37,367 nucleotides of DNA, from contig JAJDUC010000034.1 in NCBI GenBank assembly GCA_022826865.1, positions 1-37,367 of the forward strand, given 5' to 3'. Below, piece after piece: positions 23,295-31,381 of this stretch; the stretch's first letter is position 1; each line of letters starts with the position of its first letter. The position numbers and the translations under genes are program-made. The notes under the pieces are model-generated. The model saw only the letters and a program-made list of their open reading frames with translations, was not told the DNA's origin and ran no database searches. The stretch comes from Anaerolineae bacterium. GTDB lineage: Bacteria; Chloroflexota; Anaerolineae; Aggregatilineales; Phototrophicaceae.

Positions 23295-23696
23295 CTAAGC
23301 GCTTTTCACTTGCATGATCTGAATCAAGTTGCCGCAGGTGTCGTTGAAGATCGCTATGATTGCGGTCCCAATATCGATTGGCTCCCCATTGAATGCGACG
23401 CCCAGCCCGTTCAACCGCTCGTATTCGGCCTGGACATCGGCGACATTGAAAATAATCGCGGGGAAGCCCTGTTCCATCAGCCCCTGCTGGAAGGCCAAGG
23501 TAACGGGATTGCGATTCGGCTCCAGCAGCAGTTCGACGCCCTCCGGCCGCTCGGGCGAGACGACCGTGAGCCAGCGGTCGCCTTCGGGATTGCCGAGGGG
23601 CATATCGTACTTGGTTTGGAAACCGAGCGTCTCGGTGTAGAATTGCAGCGCTTTTTCCTGGTCATCGACGGGTACGCCGGTCACGCCTATAATCAT
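23295..23696 (-). CDS. VOC (glyoxalase/bleomycin-resistance fold) family protein
   Basis: The 133-residue protein is a vicinal-oxygen-chelate domain built from two beta-alpha-beta-beta-beta modules: IIGVTGVPVDDQEKALQFYTETLGF (first strand and helix, shown in two parts), RWLTVVSPERPEGVELLL, and then AIIFNVADVQAEYERLNGLG with IAIFNDTCGNLIQIMQ. Metal positions are uncertain: the usual first His is valine-like here (GVTGVPV), while the late E/Q lies in LIQI. The start at 23696 is supported by GGAAAGG (23706-23712 on the minus strand). It lies 5 bases after the amylase stop, so they form an operon. The exact substrate is unknown. Confidence 0.85.
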   Translation of the reverse strand: MIIGVTGVPVDDQEKALQFYTETLGFQTKYDMPLGNPEGDRWLTVVSPERPEGVELLLEPNRNPVTLAFQQGLMEQGFPAIIFNVADVQAEYERLNGLGVAFNGEPIDIGTAIIAIFNDTCGNLIQIMQVKSA

Positions 23697-23701
23697 TGGC
23701 T

Positions 23702-25309
23702 TCAGCCTTTCCTTTGCTTGCGTTCGCTTATTTCCCGCTTGTAAAAGTCGAGCAGATCTTGATCTTGCCGCTCGTCCCAAACCATCGGCTCGCGGCAGGC
23801 GTCAAGCGTGCTTTCGCGCGCGCTGATGCGCTGGCGCAGGCCGACTTCCGTACCGTACAAAATGATTGGCGGATTGGGTAGCCGCATCTGCGCCCGCGCG
23901 GCCCGCTTGAGCTTCTCGCTGTCGTCCCCGGCGATGAGAGAAAAGCGATCCATATCGTGGTTGTCGACGAAAGTCGGCAGGAGGAAGTCCGCGCCGAAGT
24001 ATTTGCTGTGCCCCTCGATGAATGCTCGCATGCGCTCTTCCCCCCAGCCGCCCCAGGCGAAGGTCTGGCGCAGCGCTTCATTCATGGAGAAATCGAGGCA
24101 GCCGTCCAGCCGCCCGCGATACGCGCGCAGAACCGACGGCGTGTCGATGATTTCGCCGATGAGCAGGCATTCCGGGTTCACAGCGCGAAGGCGCGGACGA
24201 CAGTGCGTCCAGAAATTGAGGCCGGCCCCGGCCGCCACATCCAGGCGGAAGCCATCGACATCGAATTGCCGCAGACTCTTGATGGCATTGCCGATAATCC
24301 AGTCGCGGGCCGCGGGCGTCTCGAGGTTGATCTTGGGCATCTGCTCCACATTGAAAAAGCTGCGATAGCCATGCGGGTATTTGTCGTCAAATATGAACCA
24401 GTCGCGGTATTGGCTTTTTTCGCTCGCTTTGGCATCCAGGAATATCGGATGATCATTCGATAGATGGTTCGCCACCAGGTCCAGCAAGATGCGGATGCCA
24501 CGCTTTTGCGCGCCTTCAACGACAGCGCGCAGCGCTTCTTCGCCCCCGAGCCGCGGCTCCACGAGATCATAGTCGGCGACGTCATACCCATGATGGCTGG
24601 GGCTCTTCCAGGTCGGGCTGAGCCAGAGGCAGTTGACGCCGAGGTCGGCGAGGTAGTCGAGCTTGTCGCGAACTCCCCAGAGCGTCCCGCCACAGGTCTT
24701 TTCCACGTCAGTGTTCTGCTTCCATTCCTGGCCGTCGCCTGCATAGAAGCGATCGAGAAAGATATGATAGACGATGGCGTCCCTTGCCCATTCCGGACAA
24801 TTGAGGCGGTCGACGTGGTAACAAAACAGCGGGATCGAAGTCTGGGGCGAGGGTGTAAAGGGCGTGTCCGCCGGAATATTTCTGAAATGCAGCATGGTCG
24901 CGTGTTCAACGCGCTCGTCCGCATCGGGAAAGTCAGCGTAGATCTCATCGCCGTCCGCCGTCAGGCCCCTGATGAAATAGGTCACCATTGTGCCGTCTTC
25001 CTGGGCCGGAATTTCCGCCTGCCAGAAGGTGATATAGTCCCAAAGCAATGTATCCCACTCGGTATGGACGGGATGGAATGCTGCGGCGACGGCCGCGCTT
25101 GTCCGCGGGTCCGATCCATCGGCCGTGTATTTGAGTTCGGCGCTATGGATAGCCGGCTCCGACCGCGTGACGATGTAAACGTTGACGCTTTCACCCGGCG
25201 CCGGATCAGGCGGGGATATATTGTGCCGATGCTGCAGGCCGCTCAAAAGCGCGCGGTGATTGGTCAACTTGAGCTCATCGCTGATGAGTTTTCCAAAGGT
25301 GTTATCCAT
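23702..25309 (-). CDS. GH13 alpha-amylase / neopullulanase-like glycosidase
   Basis: The 535-residue enzyme hydrolyses alpha-glucans. An N-terminal beta-sandwich (about residues 30-150) precedes the barrel. This suits the cyclomaltodextrinase/neopullulanase subgroup. The barrel shows YHIFLDRFYAGDG, GVNCLWLSPTWKSPSHHGYD and LLDLVANHLSNDH (region I). DGFRLDVAAGAG carries the nucleophile Asp (region II), LIGEIIDTP the acid/base Glu (region III), and FVDNHDMDRF the third Asp (region IV). No signal peptide is seen, so it is probably cytoplasmic and acts on imported oligosaccharides or storage glucan. The C-terminal beta domain looks short or absent: the chain ends about 90 residues after region IV. 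It is followed by the VOC gene at 5 bases. Confidence 0.92.
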   Translation of the reverse strand: MDNTFGKLISDELKLTNHRALLSGLQHRHNISPPDPAPGESVNVYIVTRSEPAIHSAELKYTADGSDPRTSAAVAAAFHPVHTEWDTLLWDYITFWQAEIPAQEDGTMVTYFIRGLTADGDEIYADFPDADERVEHATMLHFRNIPADTPFTPSPQTSIPLFCYHVDRLNCPEWARDAIVYHIFLDRFYAGDGQEWKQNTDVEKTCGGTLWGVRDKLDYLADLGVNCLWLSPTWKSPSHHGYDVADYDLVEPRLGGEEALRAVVEGAQKRGIRILLDLVANHLSNDHPIFLDAKASEKSQYRDWFIFDDKYPHGYRSFFNVEQMPKINLETPAARDWIIGNAIKSLRQFDVDGFRLDVAAGAGLNFWTHCRPRLRAVNPECLLIGEIIDTPSVLRAYRGRLDGCLDFSMNEALRQTFAWGGWGEERMRAFIEGHSKYFGADFLLPTFVDNHDMDRFSLIAGDDSEKLKRAARAQMRLPNPPIILYGTEVGLRQRISARESTLDACREPMVWDERQDQDLLDFYKREISERKQRKG

Positions 25310-25392
25310 GTTGCCGGCCCCGCCAGTTTGGACTTGTCGCAGTCAATAGTACCGCCTTTGGCGGCGCGATTGCCATTGTCAATGGAGCAAGG

Positions 25393-25587
25393 CCAGGGTA
25401 ATCGCATCAAATTTAAATTGCGCCGATAAATGACATTTTCCCCTCAAATCATGTAATCCGTAGGGGCGTTTCGCTGAAACGCCCGCAATTTGCAGGCCAT
25501 TTTCAACGGGCGTCTCACGAGACGCCCCTACATATTCGCAATTTTCGTAGCGAACCGCTCATTATGATTTTGATGCAATTGCCTTGG
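25393..25587 (+). repeat. Type A palindromic element, copy A3 (complete)
   Basis: The left terminus CCAGGGTAATCGCATCAAA and the right terminus TTTGATGCAATTGCCTTGG are inverted repeats with three mismatches. Hairpins are at 25464-25484 and 25508-25527, identical to those of A1 and A2. GGAGCAAG flanks both ends (25384-25391 and 25587-25594) and looks like an 8-base target-site duplication. It fills the 381-base gap between the divergent amylase and helix-hairpin-helix genes. The rest of the gap holds only promoter-like sequence. Confidence 0.9.
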
Positions 25588-25662
25588 GAGCAAGACCCGG
25601 CGGGGAGGCGCCAGCGAGCGGAAGCGGCAAGACAGGGGAAGGTTCTGGCCGCCGCGATATGC

Positions 25663-25668
25663 TATAAT
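25663..25668 (+). promoter_or_regulatory. Extended -10 box (TGC-TATAAT) of the helix-hairpin-helix gene
   Basis: ATGCTATAAT at 25659-25668 has the extended TGn motif. It lies 22 bases before the ATG at 25691, giving a leader of about 15 bases. Confidence 0.55.
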
Positions 25669-25690
25669 CTGAGCCGAATCGGACGACAGC

Positions 25691-26230
25691 ATGCGATGGA
25701 TGAAAAACATGAAGCTCAGTCAGGAAGCGAAGAACATGTTGGCGGTGATGGCGCTGGCGCTTGCGATTGTATTGGCGCTGAATGTCGCGGTTAGCGCCGA
25801 CGGGAACCGCGACATGTTCTCCTGGGCAATTGGCTTGGCGGCGGTGGCGGTCCTGTTCTGGATTTGGATGCGCCGCGACGCCATGGCGGAACAAGATGCC
25901 GACTCTGTTGGGGCCGCGGAAGACGCCGCGCGTGAAGCCGAAGACCTGGCGCGGCGCACGTTAGTCCGGCGCGAAGGCGATAGGGACAGCGCCGAGCCGG
26001 ATGATCTAACGAAACTCAACGGCATCGGCGCGGTGTTTCAAACCGTTCTGAATGACGCCGGCATCAGCACTTACGCGCAACTGGCGGTGGCTTCAATCGA
26101 GCGCCTGGAAGCGATTTTCGACGAAGCCGATCGCAGCCGGCCGAACCGGCTGGAGACCTGGTCAACCCAGGCGGAATTTGCCGCCAATGACGATTGGGAT
26201 GGCTTGCGCAAGTATCTGGACTCCGACTGA
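25691..26230 (+). CDS. Membrane-anchored helix-hairpin-helix protein
   Basis: The 179-residue protein has two transmembrane helices (about residues 14-34, MLAVMALALAIVLALNVAVSA, shown in part; and 40-60, MFSWAIGLAAVAVLFWIWM). A charged linker rich in Ala, Glu and Arg follows. At about 100-179 there is an HHH_5-like domain: DLTKLNGIGAVFQTVLNDAGI, TYAQLAVASIERLEAIFDEAD and a tail WDGLRKYLDS. Such domains, often seen beside NADH dehydrogenase or ribosomal genes, bind DNA or proteins non-specifically; the role here is unknown. Three in-frame ATGs (25691, 25700, 25709) are candidate starts. The first is used because it keeps the basic N-terminus MRWMKNMK. Confidence 0.78.
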   Translation: MRWMKNMKLSQEAKNMLAVMALALAIVLALNVAVSADGNRDMFSWAIGLAAVAVLFWIWMRRDAMAEQDADSVGAAEDAAREAEDLARRTLVRREGDRDSAEPDDLTKLNGIGAVFQTVLNDAGISTYAQLAVASIERLEAIFDEADRSRPNRLETWSTQAEFAANDDWDGLRKYLDSD

Positions 26231-26398
26231 ATCGTTTACTGCGGTCTGCCGCGATGGGCGGTTGAGGCGAAGACTCAGCCGTTTTGTTTGACCGGCCGAC
26301 CTGAATGATGGGACGCCGCCGGTGGCAATTCGATAGCGTCCGCGGAAAAAGCAAGTAAACTGGAATCTGGCGCTTCGTCCACGATTACGAGCAGAAAT

Positions 26399-29347
26399 AT
26401 GCCCAGTGTCCCGCGGGTCATTCGTCGCCGCCGCGAACGCAAACGCCGCCGCAAACAGAGAGGCCGGCGTTCCGCAATATGGCTCTTTCTCCTTATTTGC
26501 CTTCCCTCTGCGCTCGCGTCGGCGCCCTTGTTGGCCGGGTTGGGATTATCGGTTTGGTTATATGGCCGCGCGGCGAGCGCATTGCCCGCGGTGGAAGCGG
26601 GCATCTTTTCCAATGCAGCGGCCGGCGTCACGCAGTTTTATGACCGCGATGGCAGGCGCGTCATCCACAGCGTGGCTGATCCTCTGGGCGAAAAGGAGCG
26701 CTGGCTCAAACTCGAGGACATGCCGCCGGGATTCATAGACGCCGCCATGCTCGCGACGGAGCGCAACATCCCGGGCGAAGGCGCGACGTTCGACCCCCTG
26801 TTTACCCTGCTGCAACTGTGGCGCTATATCCTCGGCCTGCCACTTGAACCGGACGGAAGCATCGCTGGCGAATTGGCGCGCGAGACGATTCTGCCGCGCG
26901 CGCAAGCAAGCGGCTTGGACCAGGACCTGCTGGCAATCGTCTTCTCCGCCGAGAGCAAGCGGACGATGTCCTCGGAAGAACTGCTGGAATGGCGAATCAA
27001 TAGCCAGCGCTACGGACATGACGCCTACGGGATTGAGGCCGCGGCGCAGGTCTATCTGGGCAAAAGCGCCGGGTCGCTTTCCCTTATGGAAGCGGCGGTC
27101 CTGGCGGCGGTTGGCGCCGAGCCGTCGGTCAATCCCTTTTCGTCGGCGGCGGGCGCAAGGGAAGGCGGGGCAGATCTGCTATTCAAGTTGCTTGAAACCG
27201 GGGCGATCGACGAAACGGCCTTTGATAAAGCCGCCTCCCAAGAAATGAAACCGCGCGAGACGGCGGCGCGGGCCGGCCCTTTCGCGCCTGCATTCGTTGA
27301 GCATGCCCGCGCGCAAGCGGAATACATCCTCAGCGGGCTCGGTTTGGATGCTGCCCGGCTGATTGCCCGCGGCGGGCTCAAAATCACGACGGCGCTTGAT
27401 CTGGATCTGCAATTGCAATCGGAATGCCTGCTTCGGGCGCATTTGCGGCAGTTGCGCGGTGAAACCGCCGCGGTCAGCGCCATGGACGGCTCGGATTGTG
27501 AGGCGGCGCGGGCTTTGTCGTCGGCGAGCCGCGAGTTAATTGCCCCCCCGGACCGCGGCGCTTTGACCTTGATCGATGCAAACAGCGGACAGATTCTGAG
27601 CATGGCGGGCGAAGCGACCGCGCCGCTTCATCAGGCTGGAATCTTGCTGCAGCCCTTTGTCTATATGGACGCCTTTCTGCGCCGCGAATATACGCCGGCG
27701 TCCATGGTCTACGATATTCCGCAAACCTATCCCGGTCCCTCTGCGGGGCTTATCTATGCGGCGGCCAATGCCGACGGCCGCCATCGCGGGCCGATGAACC
27801 TGCGCGATGCCATGGCTGCTGGACTTTTGCCGCCCGCGGCGCAAGTCGCGAATGCAAATGGAATCGCGTCTGCGATTGACATGGCCCGCGCTTTGGGTTT
27901 CAGCAGCCTGGATGGCGGACGTTATCATTTGGATGTGCTGGAGCGCGGCGGGGAAGTTTCTGTAATGGAAAGCGCCTACACTTTCAGCGTTCTGGCCTCT
28001 CTCGGCAAGCTGCGCGGATTGCCTGCGCCGCCGCCCGCGCCCGGTTTGCGCGGGCATGAACCGGTGGCGATCATAAGAATCGAAGATAGCGCCGGCAACC
28101 TGATCTGGTCACTGGAGCAAATGGAACGCGACTCTAAAGAAACGGCTGTCATTGAGCCGAGCCTGGCTTACATGGCGAATCATGTGCTGGCGGATTCTGA
28201 CGCGCGCCAAAGGGCGCTGGGCGGGCCCGATCCAGAATTGCAATTGCCCGGAGAAGTGGCGGTAATCGACGGGCTTAGCGCCGACAGCCGGGACAACTGG
28301 ACCGTCGGCTATACACCCGACCTGGTCTTGGCGCTTCACATGGATCGCGAAGATGATAGGGCGATGAGCCTCAATCCCTATGAGCGCGCGGGCACAGCGC
28401 CGGTCTGGCGCTCGCTGATGGATTATGCCCATCAGCGTTTGGCCTTGCCGGGTGGAGAATGGCGAGCGCCTTCCGATGTGGAAGAATTTTTGGTTTGCGA
28501 AATCTCGGGCTTGCTGCCCGCAACCACGGATCATTGCCCAACTCGACGGGAGATTGTGCCGGCTGGCTCAAGGCTGCGGCGCGACGACTTTTGGAAAACT
28601 GTCGAGATTAATCGTTCGACCGGCCACCTGTCGACGGTGAATACGCCGGCGCAGCTGCGCGAACGAGCGAGCTATTTTCTGCCGCCGGAAGAGATTCTGA
28701 ACTGGTGGCAAGAGAACGGGAAACCGCTGCCGCCGAGCAGCTACAGCTCGGATGCTAGCGATTCAAGCGCCAAGCCCGCGCAGATCTTATCGCCGGCTGA
28801 ATATGCCTATCTTGGCGCCCGCGTCGCGGTCCGCGGCCGGATCAACCGCCCCGGGGCCGAAAGCTGGCTGCTCGAGTATGGGGCGGATGTCAATCCCGAG
28901 CGCTGGATCGCGATTGGCGAGTGGCAGGCGGCCGCGGACGGCGGCGAAATCGCGACGGAATGGGAGACCGCGCTCTTCAGCGGCATCTATAGTTTGCGCC
29001 TGACCGTGACGTTTGAGAATGGTGATTGGGAATCGGACAGCAAGTTGCTGACCTTTGACAATACACCGCCGGCGCTAAAGCTGGGGACCGCCAATGACGG
29101 CGCCCAATACGCTTTGGGGCAGGCGATCGCTTTTGTGGCCGATGTCAGCGACAATCTGGGCATTGAGCGCGTCGAGTTCTATCGCGGAGACGAACTCCTC
29201 GCTGTTGATCGTGATTGGCCTTACGGCATTGAATATCATCTGGAAACCGAGGGCGAAACCGAATTCAGGGCGCTGGCCTTTGACCAGGTAGGCCATCGGG
29301 CTGAATCGGCGCTGACGCTATCCCCGGCCACTGAAGGGGCGGGTTAG
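26399..29347 (+). CDS. Class A PBP homologue with inactive transpeptidase domain (pseudoenzyme) and C-terminal Ig-like domain
   Basis: The 982-residue protein has a very basic N-terminus and one helix (about 27-57). The GT51 domain (about 90-270) keeps the first glutamate (ATE121RNIPGEG) and the block AYGIEAAAQVYLGKSAGSLSLMEAAVLAAV. The GGSTITQQ motif has become GSIAGELA. The transpeptidase domain (about 385-690) keeps its fold: ALTLIDANSGQILSMAGEA, LLQPFVYMDAFLRREYTP, RGPMNLRDAMAAGLLPPAAQ, DNWTVGYTPDLVLALHM. The catalytic SxxK is I415-L-L-Q418, SxN is G475-L-L477, and KTG is I623-D-G625, so acylation by a peptide or beta-lactam is not possible. After about 790 there is a SxS-rich linker and an Ig/Fn-like domain (DNTPPALKLGT ... 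EFRALAFDQVGHRAESALTL). The stop is 3 bases before the next start. A scaffold role is inference. Confidence 0.88.
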   Translation: MPSVPRVIRRRRERKRRRKQRGRRSAIWLFLLICLPSALASAPLLAGLGLSVWLYGRAASALPAVEAGIFSNAAAGVTQFYDRDGRRVIHSVADPLGEKERWLKLEDMPPGFIDAAMLATERNIPGEGATFDPLFTLLQLWRYILGLPLEPDGSIAGELARETILPRAQASGLDQDLLAIVFSAESKRTMSSEELLEWRINSQRYGHDAYGIEAAAQVYLGKSAGSLSLMEAAVLAAVGAEPSVNPFSSAAGAREGGADLLFKLLETGAIDETAFDKAASQEMKPRETAARAGPFAPAFVEHARAQAEYILSGLGLDAARLIARGGLKITTALDLDLQLQSECLLRAHLRQLRGETAAVSAMDGSDCEAARALSSASRELIAPPDRGALTLIDANSGQILSMAGEATAPLHQAGILLQPFVYMDAFLRREYTPASMVYDIPQTYPGPSAGLIYAAANADGRHRGPMNLRDAMAAGLLPPAAQVANANGIASAIDMARALGFSSLDGGRYHLDVLERGGEVSVMESAYTFSVLASLGKLRGLPAPPPAPGLRGHEPVAIIRIEDSAGNLIWSLEQMERDSKETAVIEPSLAYMANHVLADSDARQRALGGPDPELQLPGEVAVIDGLSADSRDNWTVGYTPDLVLALHMDREDDRAMSLNPYERAGTAPVWRSLMDYAHQRLALPGGEWRAPSDVEEFLVCEISGLLPATTDHCPTRREIVPAGSRLRRDDFWKTVEINRSTGHLSTVNTPAQLRERASYFLPPEEILNWWQENGKPLPPSSYSSDASDSSAKPAQILSPAEYAYLGARVAVRGRINRPGAESWLLEYGADVNPERWIAIGEWQAAADGGEIATEWETALFSGIYSLRLTVTFENGDWESDSKLLTFDNTPPALKLGTANDGAQYALGQAIAFVADVSDNLGIERVEFYRGDELLAVDRDWPYGIEYHLETEGETEFRALAFDQVGHRAESALTLSPATEGAG

Positions 29348-29350
29348 AGC

Positions 29351-31207
29351 TTGCGAATCCTGGGCAAGCCGGCGCGTTTGGCGCAGAGTTCGGCGCTGAA
29401 GCGGCTCCTGCCGCCGCTGTCTTTGCTGCCGGCCGCGTTCTTCGCCTATCTGGGGCATTTCAGCCGCTTGATGGGCGATGACTACAGCTATTTCTCCACC
29501 GTGCTTCGACTTGGATTCCGCGACAATTTCAGGCACTGGTGGAATAGCTGGCATGGCAGCTACACCTTTATCGTCGCTTACGAGGCGCTGACGCCGCTGG
29601 GACCGGAATTCCTGCCGCCTCTGATGCCGGCTGCGCTCATTGTGATTTACACGGCGGGCCTGGCATGGATCATCTCGCATCTCTTGCGCGGCCTTGGGCT
29701 GCGCCGGAATCGCGCCGCAATCGCGGTCATCTTGGCTGCGCTTGGCGCATTCGCCACTCTCATTGGCTTCCATACGGAGGAATCTTTCTACCATTTCACA
29801 GCCGCCTTGCGGCACACCTTGCCGGTTGGGGCTCTACTGGTCCTGGTTGGTCTGGCGCTGGAGCTGGCGCCCCGCATTCGCTCGAACGCTGCGTTTATCT
29901 TAACTGCTTCAGGTTTCGCCCTGCTTTGTTTTGTCATTGCCGGGCTGTCCGAGCTCTATGCCCTGCTGCAAATGCTCTCCATGCTGCTGCTCGTCGGTCT
30001 GTGTATTTATATCGCCGGCTTATATCGCAAGACCCGGGCCGGGTTGTTTGCCGCCGGCCTTGCCGGCAGCGCCCTCAGCTTAATCGTTCAACTGTCGGCG
30101 CCGGGCTCGGCCATCCGCGTCGAGCAGACGGAAACGCTGGAGTATACAAGTCCGGTTCAAGCGCTGCCCGAACTCGCTTGGCAAACCATTGAGTCCGCGT
30201 ATGCGATCATCGGCAATCGTGGAAGCATCCTCGGTTTCTTGCTCTTGCTGGTCGCGGGTCTGGCTGCGGCGATGGTCGTCTGCCGCCGGGAATCGCCGCA
30301 AGCCGCCGGCCTATCACTCAAGTTGGACCCCGCTCCCCTGGCTCTTGGCCTGTTTCTGCAATTGATCTTGGTCCCGTCCAATTGGCTCTCCGGCGGCGCT
30401 GAGGCTGCGGAAATCGCGATTTCCGAGGCTGCTGTCACTATCCCGCGCTGTCTGCAGATACTCTTCCTGCTTGTATTCAGTCTCGCCATTTGGCGTCGAA
30501 AACAATTGGAGGCCTGGCTCAATCGCAGTCGTGACGCCGCATCGCGGCTGTCCGCGGCGGTATTGCTCGCTGCCTTCTTGTTGCTTTCCGGCGCGCAGTA
30601 CGGAGGCTCCTCGGCTCGGGCCTCGGCATACCTGTTCGTCAGCGCCCTGGCGCTCCTGGCTATTCTTGGCGCGCTTTTGCAGGCGCCGAATAGCGACAGG
30701 CCGACGCGGCTCGCGTATCGGGCCGCGCTGCTGTCGCTAGGGCTTGGTTTCGCCGGCGTCGCATTGCCGGTCGCGGTCGGTCTCTATTCATTGGGTTATG
30801 TTTTTGAGCGCACGCTCGTTATGTCGTCTCTGTCGCAAGTCGTTCTTGGTTTGGTTTGGGGCGCGTCTCTCGGCTTTCTAATTCAGCGCGCGCGTCAATC
30901 GGCCGCGCCGGCCGCGCAACTGATGGATTGGACTGTCGCAGCGGGAAGCCTGCTGACGGCGGCGCTTGTCATTGGCTGCGTCGTCTCGCCGCGCCTGGAT
31001 CTCATTCCGGAGTTCAGGGCTTATGCCCGCGAATGGGACGCGCGGCACGCGCGCATCGTTCAATTACGCAACAGTGGAGAACGCGATGTCGTGGTTGCGC
31101 CCTACAGCTTTGACATGACCGCTTATGTCTCGTCCCGGGGCCTGCCTATGGGGAAGATCTCCACTTACTTCTACGATCTGGACTCGGTCACGGTAACCGA
31201 ACCCTAG
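29351..31207 (+). CDS. Polytopic membrane protein, tandem-array member 1 (GT-C-like/DUF6056-like, tentative)
   Basis: The 618-residue protein has about 12 hydrophobic helices and a soluble C-terminal tail. After the first helix (LSLLPAAFFAYLGHFSRL) comes GDDYSYFSTVLRLGF with D43-D44, then FRHWWNSWHGSYTFIVAYEAL. An acidic pair just outside the first helix and a W...G-[SR]-Y motif are also seen in GT-C glycosyltransferases and, as I recall, DUF6056 proteins; neither is proven here. The tail EWDARHARIVQLRNSGERDVVVAPYSF ... STYFYDLDSVTV is shared with the next three proteins. The start is a TTG at 29351 with AAGGGG at 29334, only 3 bases after the PBP-like gene, so the two are probably translated together. 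It is the most divergent of the four. Confidence 0.72.
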   Translation: MRILGKPARLAQSSALKRLLPPLSLLPAAFFAYLGHFSRLMGDDYSYFSTVLRLGFRDNFRHWWNSWHGSYTFIVAYEALTPLGPEFLPPLMPAALIVIYTAGLAWIISHLLRGLGLRRNRAAIAVILAALGAFATLIGFHTEESFYHFTAALRHTLPVGALLVLVGLALELAPRIRSNAAFILTASGFALLCFVIAGLSELYALLQMLSMLLLVGLCIYIAGLYRKTRAGLFAAGLAGSALSLIVQLSAPGSAIRVEQTETLEYTSPVQALPELAWQTIESAYAIIGNRGSILGFLLLLVAGLAAAMVVCRRESPQAAGLSLKLDPAPLALGLFLQLILVPSNWLSGGAEAAEIAISEAAVTIPRCLQILFLLVFSLAIWRRKQLEAWLNRSRDAASRLSAAVLLAAFLLLSGAQYGGSSARASAYLFVSALALLAILGALLQAPNSDRPTRLAYRAALLSLGLGFAGVALPVAVGLYSLGYVFERTLVMSSLSQVVLGLVWGASLGFLIQRARQSAAPAAQLMDWTVAAGSLLTAALVIGCVVSPRLDLIPEFRAYAREWDARHARIVQLRNSGERDVVVAPYSFDMTAYVSSRGLPMGKISTYFYDLDSVTVTEP

Positions 31208-31314
31208 CCCGATTTCTTGATGGGGCGGCGCTAGGCGCATATCCATGACACAGGCAAGCTGAATTTGACCCGGCGCGCTCACTTATATTATCTTCATGCG
31301 AGTCTTTGTTCGTG

Positions 31315-31320
31315 TATACT
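31315..31320 (+). promoter_or_regulatory. Putative -10 box (TATACT) before array member 2
   Basis: GTGTATACTTGC lies 62 bases before the ATG at 31382. A second candidate, TATATT, is at 31284. The remaining bases 31208-31381 hold no gene. The same hexamer precedes array member 3. Confidence 0.4.
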
Positions 31321-31381
31321 TGCTAGGTCGCAGAGCCAAGTTATCTGCTCAAAGCGTTCAAATTAACGGTCCAACTTGTCG

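Noticed and set aside
24464..25429. A 321-codon open frame antisense to the GH13 gene
   Set aside because: It has no domain-like pattern and runs into the type A repeat. The amylase frame is certain.
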